Part shown: positions 55,444-64,000 of the stretch, piece after piece
How the letters are laid out: each line of letters begins with the position of its first letter
Position numbering within the stretch: position 1 is the stretch's first letter
Origin: Austropuccinia psidii
Lineage: Eukaryota; Basidiomycota; Pucciniomycetes; Pucciniales; Sphaerophragmiaceae
Direction: 5' to 3'
DNA length: 64,000 nucleotides
NCBI GenBank assembly: GCA_023105745.1
Contig: JALGQZ010000004.1
Span: 38,020,437 to 38,084,436, forward strand
Position numbers and translations under genes: made by a program
Notes under the pieces: model-generated
What the model was told of the DNA's origin: nothing
Seen by the model: the letters and a program-made list of their open reading frames with translations, nothing else
Databases searched by the model: none

Positions 55444-57540
55444 TCAAACTCTTGAGGTATTTGGACCAGGCTTGTCTGGATACAATGAATGGAAATCCTT
55501 GACAAGATCTGGTGAGTTGCTAAGGTTTGAAGCTGGTTCCCAAGTGGTTCTTTCTGGGTCTTCACTGAATCCTTTCCACTCTACAAGATACCATAATTTA
55601 CCTCTTTTGAGTTTTGAGTCCAGAACCTGAGCCACTTCCCATTCTTCTTGCTCCTCCACTAAAACTGGCGGTGGCGGCAATTGATGATGATTTGGGATAG
55701 TTGAATGCTTGACTGGTTCTAATAAGGACACATGGAATTCAGGGTGAACTGTCTTCCATTGCTGAGGCAACTTGAGGTGATATGCATGACTGCCAATCTT
55801 CTTCAGAACTTCAAAAGGTCCCAACCATCTTTCTGATAACTTCTTGGTGGGTCTTGTTGTCTTGATGTTCTTTGAAGCCAGCCATACTTTGTCCCCAGGT
55901 TGGAAATCAGGTGGGATTGCTCTATTTCTATCTGCATACTTCTTGAATCTCCTTATTGCTGACTCTGATTCTTCTTTGACAACTTGCTGTACTGATTGGA
56001 GTTTTGTTGATAACTTTCCAGCAGGTGAGTCTTGAGAAATATGGATTGAGTCAAAGCTGGGATTTCTTCCATAAATGGTGAAAAAAGGTGATTGCTTGGT
56101 TGATGAATGTTCTGCCTTATTATAGGCAAATTCAGCCAGAGGGAGCCAGGTGTACCAGTCATCTTGATGATAGCTGACATACATCCAAAGGTACTGTTCT
56201 AGTATCTGATTTACCCTCTCTGTCTGTCCATCTGTTTCAGGGTGAAAGGAAGTTGAAAGATCTCTTGATATCTTGAGCTGCTGACACAATTGAGTCCAAA
56301 ATGATGAAACAAATAAGGATCCTCTATCACTGACAATACTGACTGGAAGTCCATGCTTGGAAAATACATGACTAATGAAGATTTGAGCTGAGTCCAGAGC
56401 AGTGATTGTTCCATAAGCTGGAATGAAGATTGCCATTTTTGGGAATCTGTCCACAACTACTAAAATTGAATCAAAGTTGTTTGACAGTGGCAATTGATTG
56501 ATGAAGTCCATTGATAATGAATTCCAAGGACCAGAGGGAATTGAAAGAGGGTTGAGTAATCCAAACTTCTTGTGATGAATGTTCTTGTTTCTTGAACATT
56601 GCTGACATGAGGACACATCGTCCTTGATGAATTGATTCATGCCAGCCCAATAAAAATCCCTCTTGATGAGCTTGAGGGTCTTCTCCTGGCCAGGATGGCC
56701 AGCCAATGGTGAGTCATGACGCTTTTGAAGAATATTGAGTTGAAGTTCTTCATTGCTTGGGATTACCACTCTATCTTTGAATAATATTAACTTGGCTTGA
56801 GGTTCAAGAGAATAATCTGGAACTGATTCACCTCTTGCTAGTTGCTTGAGTATTTCTTTATAGTCTTTGTCTTGCCATACTTCTTTTTGAATCTTGTCTA
56901 CTACATCTGAGAAAATCTCCACTTTGATTGAGAGGAATCTTGACTCTTGAATTCCATCTTGCTTAAGTACTGGATGAAAATTTTGAGGATTCTTGCTGAT
57001 GAAGTCCACCCCCCTCTCTGGGTACACGTTGTCCCGACGTGACAAGGCTTCTGGTAAAGTGGCCAGCCTGCCTGGGCGGTAAGTGATAGTGAAGTGAAAT
57101 TCTGAGAGAAATTCAGCCCAATGGGCCTGACGACAGGTAAGAACTTTGGAAGACATGAAATACTGCAAGGAAGAGTGGTCTGTCAAGACCTCAAAAGAAT
57201 TGGAAAGAGAAAGAAGAAATGCTCTCCAGCGCTTGAGAGCCCAAACTATGCCAAGGAGTTCCTTGTCATGAATTTCATAGTTGAGTTCAGCTGGTAAGAG
57301 CTTGTGGCTATCAAATGCAATGGGATGCTTTCCTGAGTCATTCACCTGACTCACCACAGTGCCCAATGCATAATCAGAAGCATCAGTCTCTACAATAGTA
57401 GGTAGAGATGGATTGAAATGGGACAAGATAGGAGCAGAGGTGAAAGCTTCTTTGAGTGCTTGAAACTGACTAAGAGCTTCCTCATTGAAGATAAAGGGAG
57501 AATCTTTTTTGAGAAGGGAATTGAGAGAAGTGATTTTTCG
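55444..57540 (-). pseudogene. pol: CV1 pol, C-terminal part: RNase H, integrase, chromodomain
   Basis: This open minus frame gives RNase H (VETDASDYALG, EIHDKELLGIV, VLTDHSSLQYF; the last ligand of the ADALSR-type motif is Glu in LPEALSRRD). The integrase has its HHCC zinc finger (HDSPLAGHPGQEKTL, CQQC) and a complete D-D-E triad (SMDFINQLP, SDRGSLF, GQTERVNQILEQYL). A chromodomain ends it (WEVAQVLDSKL, LWYLVEWKGF, TTWEPASNL), which in chromoviruses directs integration to histone-marked chromatin. It is separated from RT by a one-base deletion near 57542, so the polyprotein would stop early. Otherwise it is well preserved. Confidence 0.93.
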
Positions 57541-59144
57541 TAATAATTTTTAATGAAACGACAATAAAAATTGGCAAAGCCAAGAAAAGATTGAAGGGCC
57601 TTGATGTTTTTGGGCTGAGGCCAATTGAGTATTTGCTGAACTTTTGAAGAATCCATCTTGAGGCCATTACTTGAAACAACATAGCCCAAGTATTCCACAC
57701 TTGAGGCATGGAATACACACTTGGAGGCTTTGGCAAATAAATTATTTTCTCTGAGTCTTTGGAGGACAGAGGTCACATGTTTGACATGTTCTTCCTCAGA
57801 ACTTGAGAATACCATAATATCATCTAGATAAACCACAACAAACACATCCAAGAAATCTGCAAATATATCATTTACAAGATTCTGGAAAGAAGCAGGAGCA
57901 TTGGTCAAACCAAATGGCATGACCAAATACTCATAACTACCATACTTGGTTCTGAAGGCAGTTAAGTGCTCATCCCCCTCTTTGATTCTCAGAAGGCTAT
58001 ATGCACCATGCAAATCTATCTTGGAGAAGATAGTGGAACCGTTGAATACAGTAAGGAGCTGGTTCATAGGAGGGACAGGGTATCTGTTCTTCCTAGTGAC
58101 AGCATTGAGTTTGCAGTAGTCAACACACAAACAAAGACCACCATCCTTTTTCTTGACAAAAAGGACAGGTGCTCCTGTTGAAGAGGAGCTTGGTCTTATG
58201 AAACCTTTCTCTACATTCTCTGAAATGTAGGCCCGCAGTGTTTCTGACTCTTGATTTGATAATGAGTAGATAACACCAATTGGAGGTAGAAGACCCTCCA
58301 ATTCGATATGGTGATCACAGGCGTGGTGTGGAGGAGGTTTCTCTGCTTTCACCTTGGAGAATACATCCAAATATTGGTGATAAGCAGGAGGGACTACCTT
58401 CAACACAGTTTCAATTTCTTCTGGCTCTTCCTCCTCATCCCACTGCTCCTCCAGGAATGCATGAAAAGATAAGGGAGGAAGGTCCATATCCCCTTGAAAG
58501 AGATGAAGTGAAGATATGGCAATATCTTCTCCAACATCCTTTATCTCTTTGAAGACTTCATCTCTTAATGGAAGTAATGACTGAGAGGGAATGATGGAAG
58601 GGATATTGACAGAAGAAGGAAGGGAAGGTGTCTTAAGTTCACCAACCAGAGCAACACTGTTGACATCAGTGGCTAAGTCATTACTAGTTGAAGGAATAAT
58701 ACCACTAGAATCCTTATGACTAGAATCATAGGTGATCAATCCATTTTTCCAATCAATAATGGGATTAAAATGGTAAAGGAAATCATAGCCCAATATCAGG
58801 TCTTCTCCCTTGGGTGAATCTATGATAAAGAAGTCCCATTCAAAGCTTGGGAAGGAAGGCAGGTCAACTACCCACTTGGTATAATGGGTGATGAACAAGG
58901 CAGGGGATTCATTAGAATCCAAAATGAAAAGAGGAATCTTTTCAGGGAGCTCTGACAGAGTCAATGAGTACTTGAGAACAAAATTCTTTGCAATAAAAGA
59001 GTTTGTAGCACCAGAATCAATGAGAATACTATAGAAAATATCAGAGACAGAAGAGAAAATAAGAAATTTTAAAGATTTCTTGACATTAGTATTCAGAGTG
59101 CACAATTGTGCTCTTGAAGGAAACAAGTGAGAAACATTGAACAC
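57541..59144 (-). pseudogene. pol: CV1 pol, N-terminal part: protease and reverse transcriptase
   Basis: The minus frame begins just after the gag frameshift site and reads openly until the lesion near 57542. Protease: SILIDSGATNSFIAKNFV, a normal D-S-G-A active site. RT: VPPAYHQYLDVFSK, then the palm with KIDLHGAYSLLRI, FGLTNAPASFQ and an intact VVYLDDIMVFS catalytic box, and the thumb ending PKNIKALQSFLGFANFY. Conserved Arg in KKKDGGLxLCVDYxKLN and FYxRF are Cys, and in DLxGAY is His, all explained by CpG transitions. It has no start codon of its own in a good position and is probably made as Gag-Pol by -1 frameshifting. Confidence 0.93.
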
Positions 59145-59171
59145 ATCATGATTCCCACTCAGGCTTTTCCC
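59127..59171 (-). promoter_or_regulatory. Programmed -1 ribosomal frameshift signal between gag and pol of CV1
   Basis: In the gag frame the codons are CAG GGA AAA GCC TGA. The heptamer GGGAAAA (59165-59171) has the X-XXY-YYZ form in the right phase. After a 6 base spacer (GCCTGA) the arms GTGGGAA (59152-59158) and TTTCTCAC (59127-59134) can form a stem of 7 pairs. Pol is open in the -1 frame directly across the site. This fits a -1 frameshift that makes a small share of Gag-Pol. Confidence 0.75.
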
Positions 59172-60520
59172 TGCTTGCTAGGGAAGCCTCTTGATGATGA
59201 CCCAGGCTTGTTCTGAGGTCTCTTGAAGAATTTTTTAATTGGGTGCTTTCCACCACAATAAGTACACAACCCCTCTTTGATCCTCCTCTCCTTTTCAGAA
59301 CCGATTAATTTATTTTCCTTATTGAGGAGAGCGGCATGGGGCTTTTCCTTTGAAGATTGAAATTGCTTGCCCTTCCTGTTCTTCTTCTGGTGAAACCTCT
59401 TTGAAGATGAGTTTTGAGGAGGCCTAGATTGATTGGATCCAATGACTGGAGGCTTCTTCTCTTGATTTCCACCCTTTTCTTTTTGCCTCTCATGATATCT
59501 TGTGTCTAATTCTAAAGTGACATCTATAAGTTCTTGAAGAGTGTCAAAAGTTCCAGGGTGAGAAGCCAACTGATCCAATAATCTTGATGCCAATCCTCTT
59601 CTGTAAACATGGATATAAGCTCTTTCCCCCCAATCTCCAATTCTTGACATCAAGCTTCTGAAATCTGCAATGTACAAGGAAACATGACCACTCTCCTTCA
59701 TCCTGAAATTGTCCAACTCTTGTTCAGCTTTCCTGACTTCATTGGGGTCACCAAACAGAGTGAACAATTGAGATTCAAATAATGGCCAATTATTGAGGAG
59801 GTAGGAAGGGTCTTCATTGGAAATATTTGAGAGATAGGGTTCAATCCACTTTCCAGCTCTACCAGTGAGAAAAGAAGTTGAGTAAAGAACTTTATTCCTG
59901 TCAGAGAAGAAATTTTCTGGATCATTATGGAAGATTAATTGACAGAATTGGATAAATCCTCTCAATTTATGAGCTTGAGTACCATCAAAAGAATCAGGTG
60001 CATTCATGGATGGAGTCTTGAAAGCAGGGGCTTTAGAATTGTCCCTGGGAGCAACTGCTTGAGTGAGTTGCCCCATGAATTGAGTCATCTGCTCCATCAT
60101 CTTGAGGAGACTTGGATCAGTTTGAGAAACAAGAGGTTGACTAGAAAGGGATAGATTAGAACCCTGAGGTACCTCTGGAGCATTTGCCAAGGCATCTGCC
60201 ACTTCAGTTTCCCCAGAATCTTCCTCTTCCACAGACTCTTCCCCCTCTTCATCTTCAACTTCCCCTTTTCTTGCTCTTGCACCTTCAGACATGCCAGGGT
60301 AGCCACCCAAAAGTCCAGAGAAAGATCTTGATCTTCTAGATTTCATTCCACCTCTTCTTGAGGGTGCTGCTCCTTCCATCGGTGTTCCTCTGTCCAAGTT
60401 TGCACTCAGTTGATGAACTGATGGCGTGCGGTCAAGAGGAGCCCTTGCTGTAGGAGTGAGAACAGCTTGAATTCTTTGAGATCTAGTATTTTTGGCTGGG
60501 GGGCTATGCTGAACTGGCAT
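59159..60520 (-). CDS. gag: CV1 Gag (capsid/nucleocapsid polyprotein)
   Basis: A complete 453-codon frame from the ATG at 60520 to TGA at 59159. The N-terminal 75 residues are basic and Ser/Arg/Pro-rich (GGMKSRRSRSFSGLLGGY), followed by a very acidic stretch (EVEDEEGEESVEEED). Residues of about 180-350 are a typical retrotransposon capsid domain (SFDGTQAHKLRGFIQFCQLIF, GRAGKWIEPYLS, LFTLFGDPNEVRKAEQEL). A Lys/Arg-rich nucleocapsid part ends in CTYCGGKHPIKKFFK, a zinc knuckle whose last Cys is Phe. Gag would form particles and bind element RNA. The frame is open, but the damaged knuckle makes full function doubtful. Confidence 0.93.
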   Translation of the reverse strand: MPVQHSPPAKNTRSQRIQAVLTPTARAPLDRTPSVHQLSANLDRGTPMEGAAPSRRGGMKSRRSRSFSGLLGGYPGMSEGARARKGEVEDEEGEESVEEEDSGETEVADALANAPEVPQGSNLSLSSQPLVSQTDPSLLKMMEQMTQFMGQLTQAVAPRDNSKAPAFKTPSMNAPDSFDGTQAHKLRGFIQFCQLIFHNDPENFFSDRNKVLYSTSFLTGRAGKWIEPYLSNISNEDPSYLLNNWPLFESQLFTLFGDPNEVRKAEQELDNFRMKESGHVSLYIADFRSLMSRIGDWGERAYIHVYRRGLASRLLDQLASHPGTFDTLQELIDVTLELDTRYHERQKEKGGNQEKKPPVIGSNQSRPPQNSSSKRFHQKKNRKGKQFQSSKEKPHAALLNKENKLIGSEKERRIKEGLCTYCGGKHPIKKFFKRPQNKPGSSSRGFPSKQGKA

Positions 60521-61313
60521 TTTGAATAAAATGAAATAAACTTGATGGTATGAGAACAGAGATCAAAACTTGGCCAAATCAATCACAATAAAATCTTGAT
60601 GAATCTTGAGGAATCAATTCAAATCTTGAGGTGAAATCAAATTCAGTCAAAAGTCAAATCAATTCAACAATCAACAATCAATTCAAATCAAATATCAATA
60701 ATCTTGAGAAAGTCAACAATCAATCAATATTCAATCAATAATCAACCAATCAATAAATTAGTGTCTTTTATATGAAATCAAGGTCTTGAGGAATCAATCA
60801 ATCAATTTAAAGTCTTCAGAAATCAATTCAATATCTTGATGAGTCAAAATCAGTCAATAATCAAAATCAATTCTTGAGGATCAATAAAATATCTTGAGGA
60901 TTCAAAGTCAATCAATAATCAACATCAGCTCTTGAGGATCAATCAATATCTTGAGAAGTCAAAATTAATCAATCCAAATAAGAATCCTGAGCTGCTGAAT
61001 CAATAACCCAATGAATCCCAATGAAATAATCCAATCAATTAAACCAATAATCAATCCTGAATAAGACCTGAATAAGAACACAGAAAAAAATTGATTTGAT
61101 AAAATGAAATGAAGTGAATGAAATGGTCAGCAATGATTAAGAAAGAAGAAGAATCAATTTCATATGAATGAAATGAATGAGATGAAATTGATGAGAGAGA
61201 AAAATCATAATCATTAAGGATCATTAAGTCATAAAAAGGATCATAATTGATGAATGAGAGAAATGAATATGAATGAATGAATGAAAGAATCAAATATGAG
61301 TTAATTAATTTAA
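60521..61313 (-). other. CV1 leader with TCAATCAA low-complexity repeats
   Basis: On the + strand the sequence is dominated by irregular CAATCAATCAAT and CTTGAGGAATCAA repeats (about 60550-61060) and AATGAATGA repeats (61080-61290). The bases beside the LTR end (61290-61313) do not offer the TGG of a standard primer-binding site. No gene is supported. Confidence 0.7.
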
Positions 61314-62075
61314 TGTCACAGGGGCTCTTCGAAGTGAAGAGGGCCTGGCACTCAGTAAACTGGGACTCACTTATGGAGGGCTCAAGGATATGGAAAGATG
61401 AAGGACACTTAAGAGTGTAAGGAATGAATTACTATAAATAAAGATATAAGAAAGCAGCAACAAAGAAATAAGGATAAGAAATAGAAGAGCAAACCACAAA
61501 CAATTCCAAGTCCACTGTTTCAACCCGTCAGAATGGAAAGAGAAGGGTTAATAAGGATATGGCCACCCAACTCATACTGTACAGGCAAAGAAGGAAAATG
61601 CAAAGACTAACTTAAAATTAAATAATTATAATACCCAAAAATAAGGATAAGAATAATTATAAAATAATAAATAAACTAAATTAATTAACTGGTGAAAAGT
61701 CCCCAGGGGGGAGAAAGAGGGGCTGGTATATGTGAGAATCACCAGCCCTGATCCAGAGGAAGAATTTTCATGAGAATAAATGATTATTGAATTGAGTCTG
61801 GCCAATACAGGTCTTGTACAGCTGTACAGAGCCTGTACAAGAGGTGTGGTGTATTTGAGTGATCATACAGTTTCATACTGGTTTATTGAAACTGTATTGG
61901 GTGAATACAACCTGTACAGGTATTGACAGGCTGTATTAATGTACCAAGCTGTATGCATGTTTCAGAATGAAGATTGCTGAAACTGAATGTGGATGCAGAT
62001 ACTGGATTTGCTGATTTGGGGTGTTTGAGTGGGTGTATGAATGAATACCCTTACCCCTGATGGATGGTTGTTACA
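61314..62075 (-). repeat. 5' LTR of CV1
   Basis: 762 bp, TGTCACAGGGG to GGTTGTTACA, the same length as the 3' LTR. It should hold the promoter for gag-pol on the minus strand. The palindrome TGTACAGCTGTACA (61816-61829) and the flanking inverted pair CTTGTACAG/CTGTACAAG (about 61814-61842) are intact here. Confidence 0.95.
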
Positions 62076-62080
62076 GATTT

Positions 62081-62635
62081 TTCTCAAATCCTGTACAAAA
62101 ATTGCTTGCTCCATGAATTTGGTTCTAGCTGAGTTATGAGAAATGAATGGCTAAATCAGCTATCCCTGATTCTTCTCTTTCCAAAATTAACCCACTTTTA
62201 GGTGTCTCACACTAAAATTGTAGAACTTAGATAAGATGTGAAAATTTTATTCACCATTATTAGGATTTGATTTGGGCATATCTTCTGTAGTATTGATGCT
62301 ACCTCAGTTTGGCTTGTACCATTGGATTTCCCATACTGAGAGATTTAGCTTGGACACCCATTTGGCGGGGTTTTGTTCCCTTCTCTGGACTTTAGATGAG
62401 AGGGGAAAAGTAAGTTTTTCACTTGGTAATTGCTTTGAGCCTGAATAACTTTGTTATTCCTTGCTCTATGATTATGGGCATTGTATATTTGGAAGGAGGT
62501 GGGTTTCTCCTTTCTGTTGATACATTTTGAGCTAGTTTGGATAAGCTCTATGCTTTGGTGGTATTCAATGTACCATTGGGTTTATGGGATTTTGGCTTTC
62601 ATGCTTGCCCTCTGGTTTTGAATCACAGGATGACA
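62081..62635 (-). repeat. 5' LTR of G4, right part (LTR-A type)
   Basis: It continues the LTR interrupted at 51676 and ends GAATCACAGGATGACA, the reverse of the LTR-A start. Together the two parts give about 1.42 kb, the usual LTR-A length. Confidence 0.85.
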
Positions 62636-62743
62636 GAAATATGTTTTTAGGTACTTAACTTTGTATATCTCAAGTTTAGAATATGTGAAAAAACTTTAAT
62701 AAGAAACTTGAGTTTTGAAGAAAAATTCACAGCTCCGAGGGGG

Positions 62744-63505
62744 TACTTTGTTTTATTAAGGGCCCCCCATTGGCATGTTCTACTTCCCCATGAAACAGAT
62801 TTCATAAGAGGATAATATTTTTTAGTTTTGAATTCATAGATAAATATAAAATAAGTGATGTTAGTTCAGTAATAAAGCTACTTTTTAGTGATTTTGAATA
62901 TAATACAGAGTTTGAAATTCTACCCTTTTTCTTTTTCAGTCAAAAATAAAACTGAAAAACCCAGATGAAAGAAGGAAGATTATTCTTTTGCAATGATGAC
63001 TATTATTCACCAGTTATTCCAAGATATATCAAGTCAGGATAAAATTTCTTCAAGAGATTTGTGATATATAATGAATTCCCGTGAAAGGATAACACAGTAC
63101 TAGATATGAGGATTGGCTTCATTTTTTTTATCAAAGCCTTATCTTTTAAGCTTCATTAAGTTTGAGATCTTTCTCATATAAAAAATGAATCTATTATATA
63201 CCACCTGACCCGCTCATTCAAGCGCTTATCAATATAATTGTTTATAAAGAGCAAAATCAAAATATCTAGAATGAAATACGTGCTCATGGTTAACTCACAA
63301 AATTTGCTCCAAAAACCTCAACATATCTGAATTTTTTTTAAAATAATTTCAAAAAGGCGCTGCAATCCATTAAGCTGATTTTGGTTCATGAGTGGTGTTG
63401 TAAAAATGAAACAAGAATAAGATCAATAGTGGAATTTAGCATGGGAAAATCAACCATCACATAGAAAATTCTTCCTCCTCCCACATGAATCAGAAGTTAA
63501 TAGTG
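62744..63505 (+). repeat. Repeat block R1, copy 2
   Basis: Direct diverged copy of 42869-43660, recognisable at TATTAAGGGCCCCCCATTGG and at CACCTGACCCGCTCATTCAAGCG. It is shortened by small deletions. Between 62636 and 62743 nothing is recognised. Confidence 0.75.
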
Positions 63506-64000
63506 TTGTAATTTGGGAAATAAACTAAAAGAATATTATTTAAGTGTTACTAATAGTTTCATAGCTGTAGAGAGAAGAGATTTACCTAAAAGGACAGGTA
63601 CAAAATACAAAGAAAAACAATAGAGATGGCTAGGATGAAATGCTGCAAAAAGGAGATAGGAAAACTTTGAAGCTAAATGATTAGTTGAAAATCCCTATAT
63701 TAGTCGTAGGCATAATCTCAAATTGTGGAACTATGAAAACTGAGTATTTGAGTAGTAGTAAATATAATATTAGTGATGAATAAAATGGTAGTACGATTAA
63801 GAGTACAAGATAAATTACTAAGCGTAGTGACGAAATGAATTGATGAAGATAATTGATAAAAGTAATGAATAAAGTGATTGTTTTTTAAATAAAAGGAATG
63901 AGTTTCTTGAGGGAAAGAGAAGAGGAATAGGGAAATAGGAAGTTGAAATATATAGAGGAGAGCTAAGAGAAAGTAGTCGTGGAAAGAAAAGGTTTTAGTC
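63506..64000. other. AT-rich stretch with no gene seen
   Basis: No open frame, repeat edge or RNA gene recognised up to the end of the window. Confidence 0.45.

Larger units (their letters stand above)
51677..62075 (-). mobile_element. Chromovirus CV1, structurally complete Ty3/gypsy element with LTR-B
   Basis: This 10,399 bp element is bounded by two 762 bp LTRs and the TSD GATTT (51672-51676 and 62076-62080). Minus-strand order is 5' LTR, low-complexity leader, gag (59159-60520), -1 frameshift signal, pol (55444-59144 with one frameshift lesion), a 3 kb region with a reverse-strand gene, polypurine tract and 3' LTR. By eye the LTRs differ at about 20 of 762 positions with no length change, so it is fairly young but not brand new. 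A chromodomain at the end of integrase makes it a chromovirus. Confidence 0.96.
47418..62635 (-). mobile_element. Ty3/gypsy remnant G4, minus strand, split by a solo LTR-A and by CV1
   Basis: Only the 5' part survives: 5' LTR (50814-51676 plus 62081-62635), primer site, leader (49682-50813), and gag N-terminal part (47418-48254). It is a close relative of G2, matching it through gag and leader. A solo LTR-A entered the gag/leader junction, and chromovirus CV1 entered the LTR. All of pol and the 3' LTR are missing. Confidence 0.87.

Overview
The window looks like a transposon-dense intergenic region of a basidiomycete, most likely a rust fungus (Pucciniales). The gag and pol families, and the reverse-strand gene inside the youngest element, match families I recall from the myrtle rust Austropuccinia psidii; that assignment is from memory and was not searched. 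Almost everything is mobile DNA. The exceptions are one tRNA-Tyr gene, about 4 kb of unassigned AT-rich DNA, and one possible host-type gene for a small secreted cysteine-rich protein that sits inside a DNA transposon.

Layout. 1-8491: decayed Ty3/gypsy element G1 (+), its 5' end outside the window, with a second LTR nested in its 3' LTR. 8492-11030: the 3' end of an older LTR-B element (+), split by a solo LTR-A with target-site duplication (TSD) GGCAG. 11031-14563: AT-rich DNA and a diverged LTR-F. 14584-19248: 5' half of gypsy element G2 (-). 19249-42526: gypsy element G3 (-), enlarged by five insertions: a 9.4 kb CACTA-like DNA transposon in its 3' LTR, an LTR-A in integrase, a solo LTR-B in RNase H (TSD AAAAG), a solo LTR-F in gag (TSD GGCAG), and a truncated LTR-A at its 5' LTR. 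42527-47417: LTR fragment, a duplicated block, the tRNA-Tyr gene and a 517 bp tandem duplication. 47418-62635: gypsy remnant G4 (-), split by a solo LTR-A (TSD TCTGG) and by a complete 10,399 bp chromovirus, CV1 (-). 62636-64000: the second copy of the 42.9 kb block, then nothing recognisable.

CV1 (51677-62075) is the best-preserved element. It has two 762 bp LTRs that differ at about 20 sites by eye, TSD GATTT, and gag and pol in different frames joined by a textbook -1 frameshift signal. Its pol has a chromodomain and one frameshift lesion. Between pol and the 3' LTR there is an unusually long 3 kb region. On the opposite strand this holds an intron-containing gene whose product has six cysteines spaced exactly as in a fungal Zn(II)2Cys6 DNA-binding cluster. 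A selfish element that carries its own reverse-strand regulator-like gene is the most interesting feature here.

The CACTA-like transposon (21044-30431) has 46 bp terminal inverted repeats, a 3 bp TSD and repeat-rich ends. It carries a secreted cysteine-rich gene, a tRNA-derived SINE, a truncated LINE and a copia-like solo LTR, and no transposase I can recognise. The TSDs and interruptions give a relative order of insertion for most of the window.
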